Below the pieces are notes generated by a model. The model saw only the letters and a program-made list of their open reading frames with translations. It did not search any database and was not told where the DNA came from. Position numbers and translations under genes: made by a program. Of a stretch of DNA of 64,000 bases, positions 63,295 to 64,000 are shown in pieces. The stretch comes from Methylophilaceae bacterium (GTDB taxonomy: Bacteria > Pseudomonadota > Gammaproteobacteria > Burkholderiales > Methylophilaceae): assembly GCA_014378915.1 (NCBI GenBank), contig JACMMS010000077.1:1-64000 (forward strand). Reading direction: 5' to 3'. How positions within the stretch are numbered: the stretch's first letter is position 1; every line of letters starts with the position of its first letter.

Positions 63295-63891
63295 TTATCT
63301 ATCTAAACCTGCAAAACCCATAAAAGCTAAACTCATTAAAGCGGCTGTAATCATTGCAATGGCTGACCCCTTAAATACGGTTGGTACATCAGCGGCCTCT
63401 AAACGCTCACGCATTGAGGCAAATAGGATTAAAACTAAAGAAAAGCCTACCGCACCACCAAAACCAAATAAAGCCGACTCAATAAAACCGTGGCTAGCTT
63501 GTGCATTAAGTAATGGAATGCCCAATACTGCACAATTAGTTGTAATCAGAGGTAAAAAAATCCCCAATGATTGGTAGAGCGGTGGAAAGTTCTTTTCCAT
63601 CAGCATTTCGGTAAACTGCACAACACCTGCAATTACAATAATAAAAGATAGCGTACGTAAATATTGCAAGCTATTAGGTTCGAGTAAGTAATGATTAATT
63701 GTCCAACTAGTGCAAGAGCCTATTGTGAGTACAAATGCTGTGGCTGCAGCCATGCCTATAGAAGCTTCTAGTTTTTTAGAAACGCCCATAAATGGACAAA
63801 GTCCGAGTATTTTAACCAGCACAATATTGTTCACTAACACGGTGCCAATCACAATGGAGATGAAGCTTTGCGTTAAAATTGGATCTGCCAT
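63295..63891 (-). CDS. rnfA: RnfA, electron transport complex subunit A
   Basis: A 198-aa membrane subunit with six helices. [20 protein letters not shown] (about residues 18-37) and [13 protein letters not shown] are diagnostic; the conserved Cys residues likely bind the intramembrane iron-sulfur site. [17 protein letters not shown]-like [17 protein letters not shown] is also present. First gene of the rnfABCDGE operon. The 109 bases upstream (63892-64000) should hold the promoter; none could be placed clearly. Confidence 0.96.
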   Translation of the reverse strand: MADPILTQSFISIVIGTVLVNNIVLVKILGLCPFMGVSKKLEASIGMAAATAFVLTIGSCTSWTINHYLLEPNSLQYLRTLSFIIVIAGVVQFTEMLMEKNFPPLYQSLGIFLPLITTNCAVLGIPLLNAQASHGFIESALFGFGGAVGFSLVLILFASMRERLEAADVPTVFKGSAIAMITAALMSLAFMGFAGLDR

Positions 63892-64000
63892 ACTGGTGTT
63901 TAAATTTGCTTAATCAATTAGATACAAATTATACCGCGTTTTACTCACGCTATAAATCTGTTGCTAGTTTGCCATGCGATATAACAATCAATCCACATCT

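Noticed and set aside
1-64000. CRISPR arrays, prophage or integrative element ends
   Set aside because: No regularly spaced direct repeats, integrase, phage structural genes or tRNA-end duplications were seen.

Overview
The window looks like a stretch of chromosome from a low-GC betaproteobacterium, most likely a methylotroph of the Methylophilaceae (Methylotenera-like). This is inferred from gene content only: a Kdo hydroxylase, a periplasmic MxaD-like START protein, a caa3-type oxidase locus in betaproteobacterial order, a DUF3683 FAD/Fe-S dehydrogenase, an rnfABCDGE-nth operon, DUF1841 and DUF2244 genes, and A/T-rich spacers. No plasmid, phage or CRISPR signature is seen. The only mobile DNA is the 3' end of an IS30-type transposase at the left edge.

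Layout. 0-11 kb: yoaA helicase, arfB, kdoO, a tsaB-rimI-(divergent holD/uracil-glycosylase-like) operon, a lemA/TPM-domain membrane operon, proS and a lytic transglycosylase. 11-14 kb: a decayed DUF1097 gene, a secreted protein of unknown function, queA and tRNA-Leu(CAA). 14-23.4 kb: the cytochrome oxidase locus (DUF2244, coxB with fused cytochrome c, coxA, a 35-aa assembly peptide, ctaG, coxC, DUF2909, SURF1, SCO-like protein, ctaA, ctaB). 23.4-26.6 kb: SDR, Trp-rich protein, FAD oxidoreductase, LON-substrate-binding protein and two very small genes. 26.7-36.2 kb: a seven-gene, one-strand, nearly gapless operon for glycan synthesis and transfer (three-part TPR glycosyltransferase, GNAT, methyltransferase, FAD protein, FdtA-like, FdtB-like, SPINDLY/OGT-type enzyme). 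36.5-40.5 kb: a decay zone (SDR and YgjP pseudogenes, half of a diheme cytochrome) with tRNA-Arg(CCG). 40.5-48.5 kb: apaH, two ornithine-lipid-type acyltransferases, a glycine-zipper lipoprotein, a PfkB kinase, TetR, the MxaD-like protein and a tlpA-hemJ-membrane operon. 48.7-52.5 kb: the DUF3683 enzyme. 52.6-55.7 kb: a bufferin/MNIO RiPP operon whose ECF sigma gene is broken. 55.8-64 kb: DUF1841, FIST, nth and the Rnf electron-transport complex.

Two themes stand out. First, several self-contained accessory systems sit among housekeeping genes: the MNIO/bufferin operon, the Fuc3N-type glycosylation operon, and a HTH-less TetR-like domain in a membrane protein. Second, five genes (near 8.2, 11.6, 37.6, 38.9 and 55.4 kb) and the second half of a cytochrome gene (40.3 kb) carry small indels and/or nonsense codons while staying recognisable. 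This fits recent, ongoing gene loss in a streamlining genome. Assembly error is an alternative, but most of these loci carry two or more lesions and no core gene in the window is hit.
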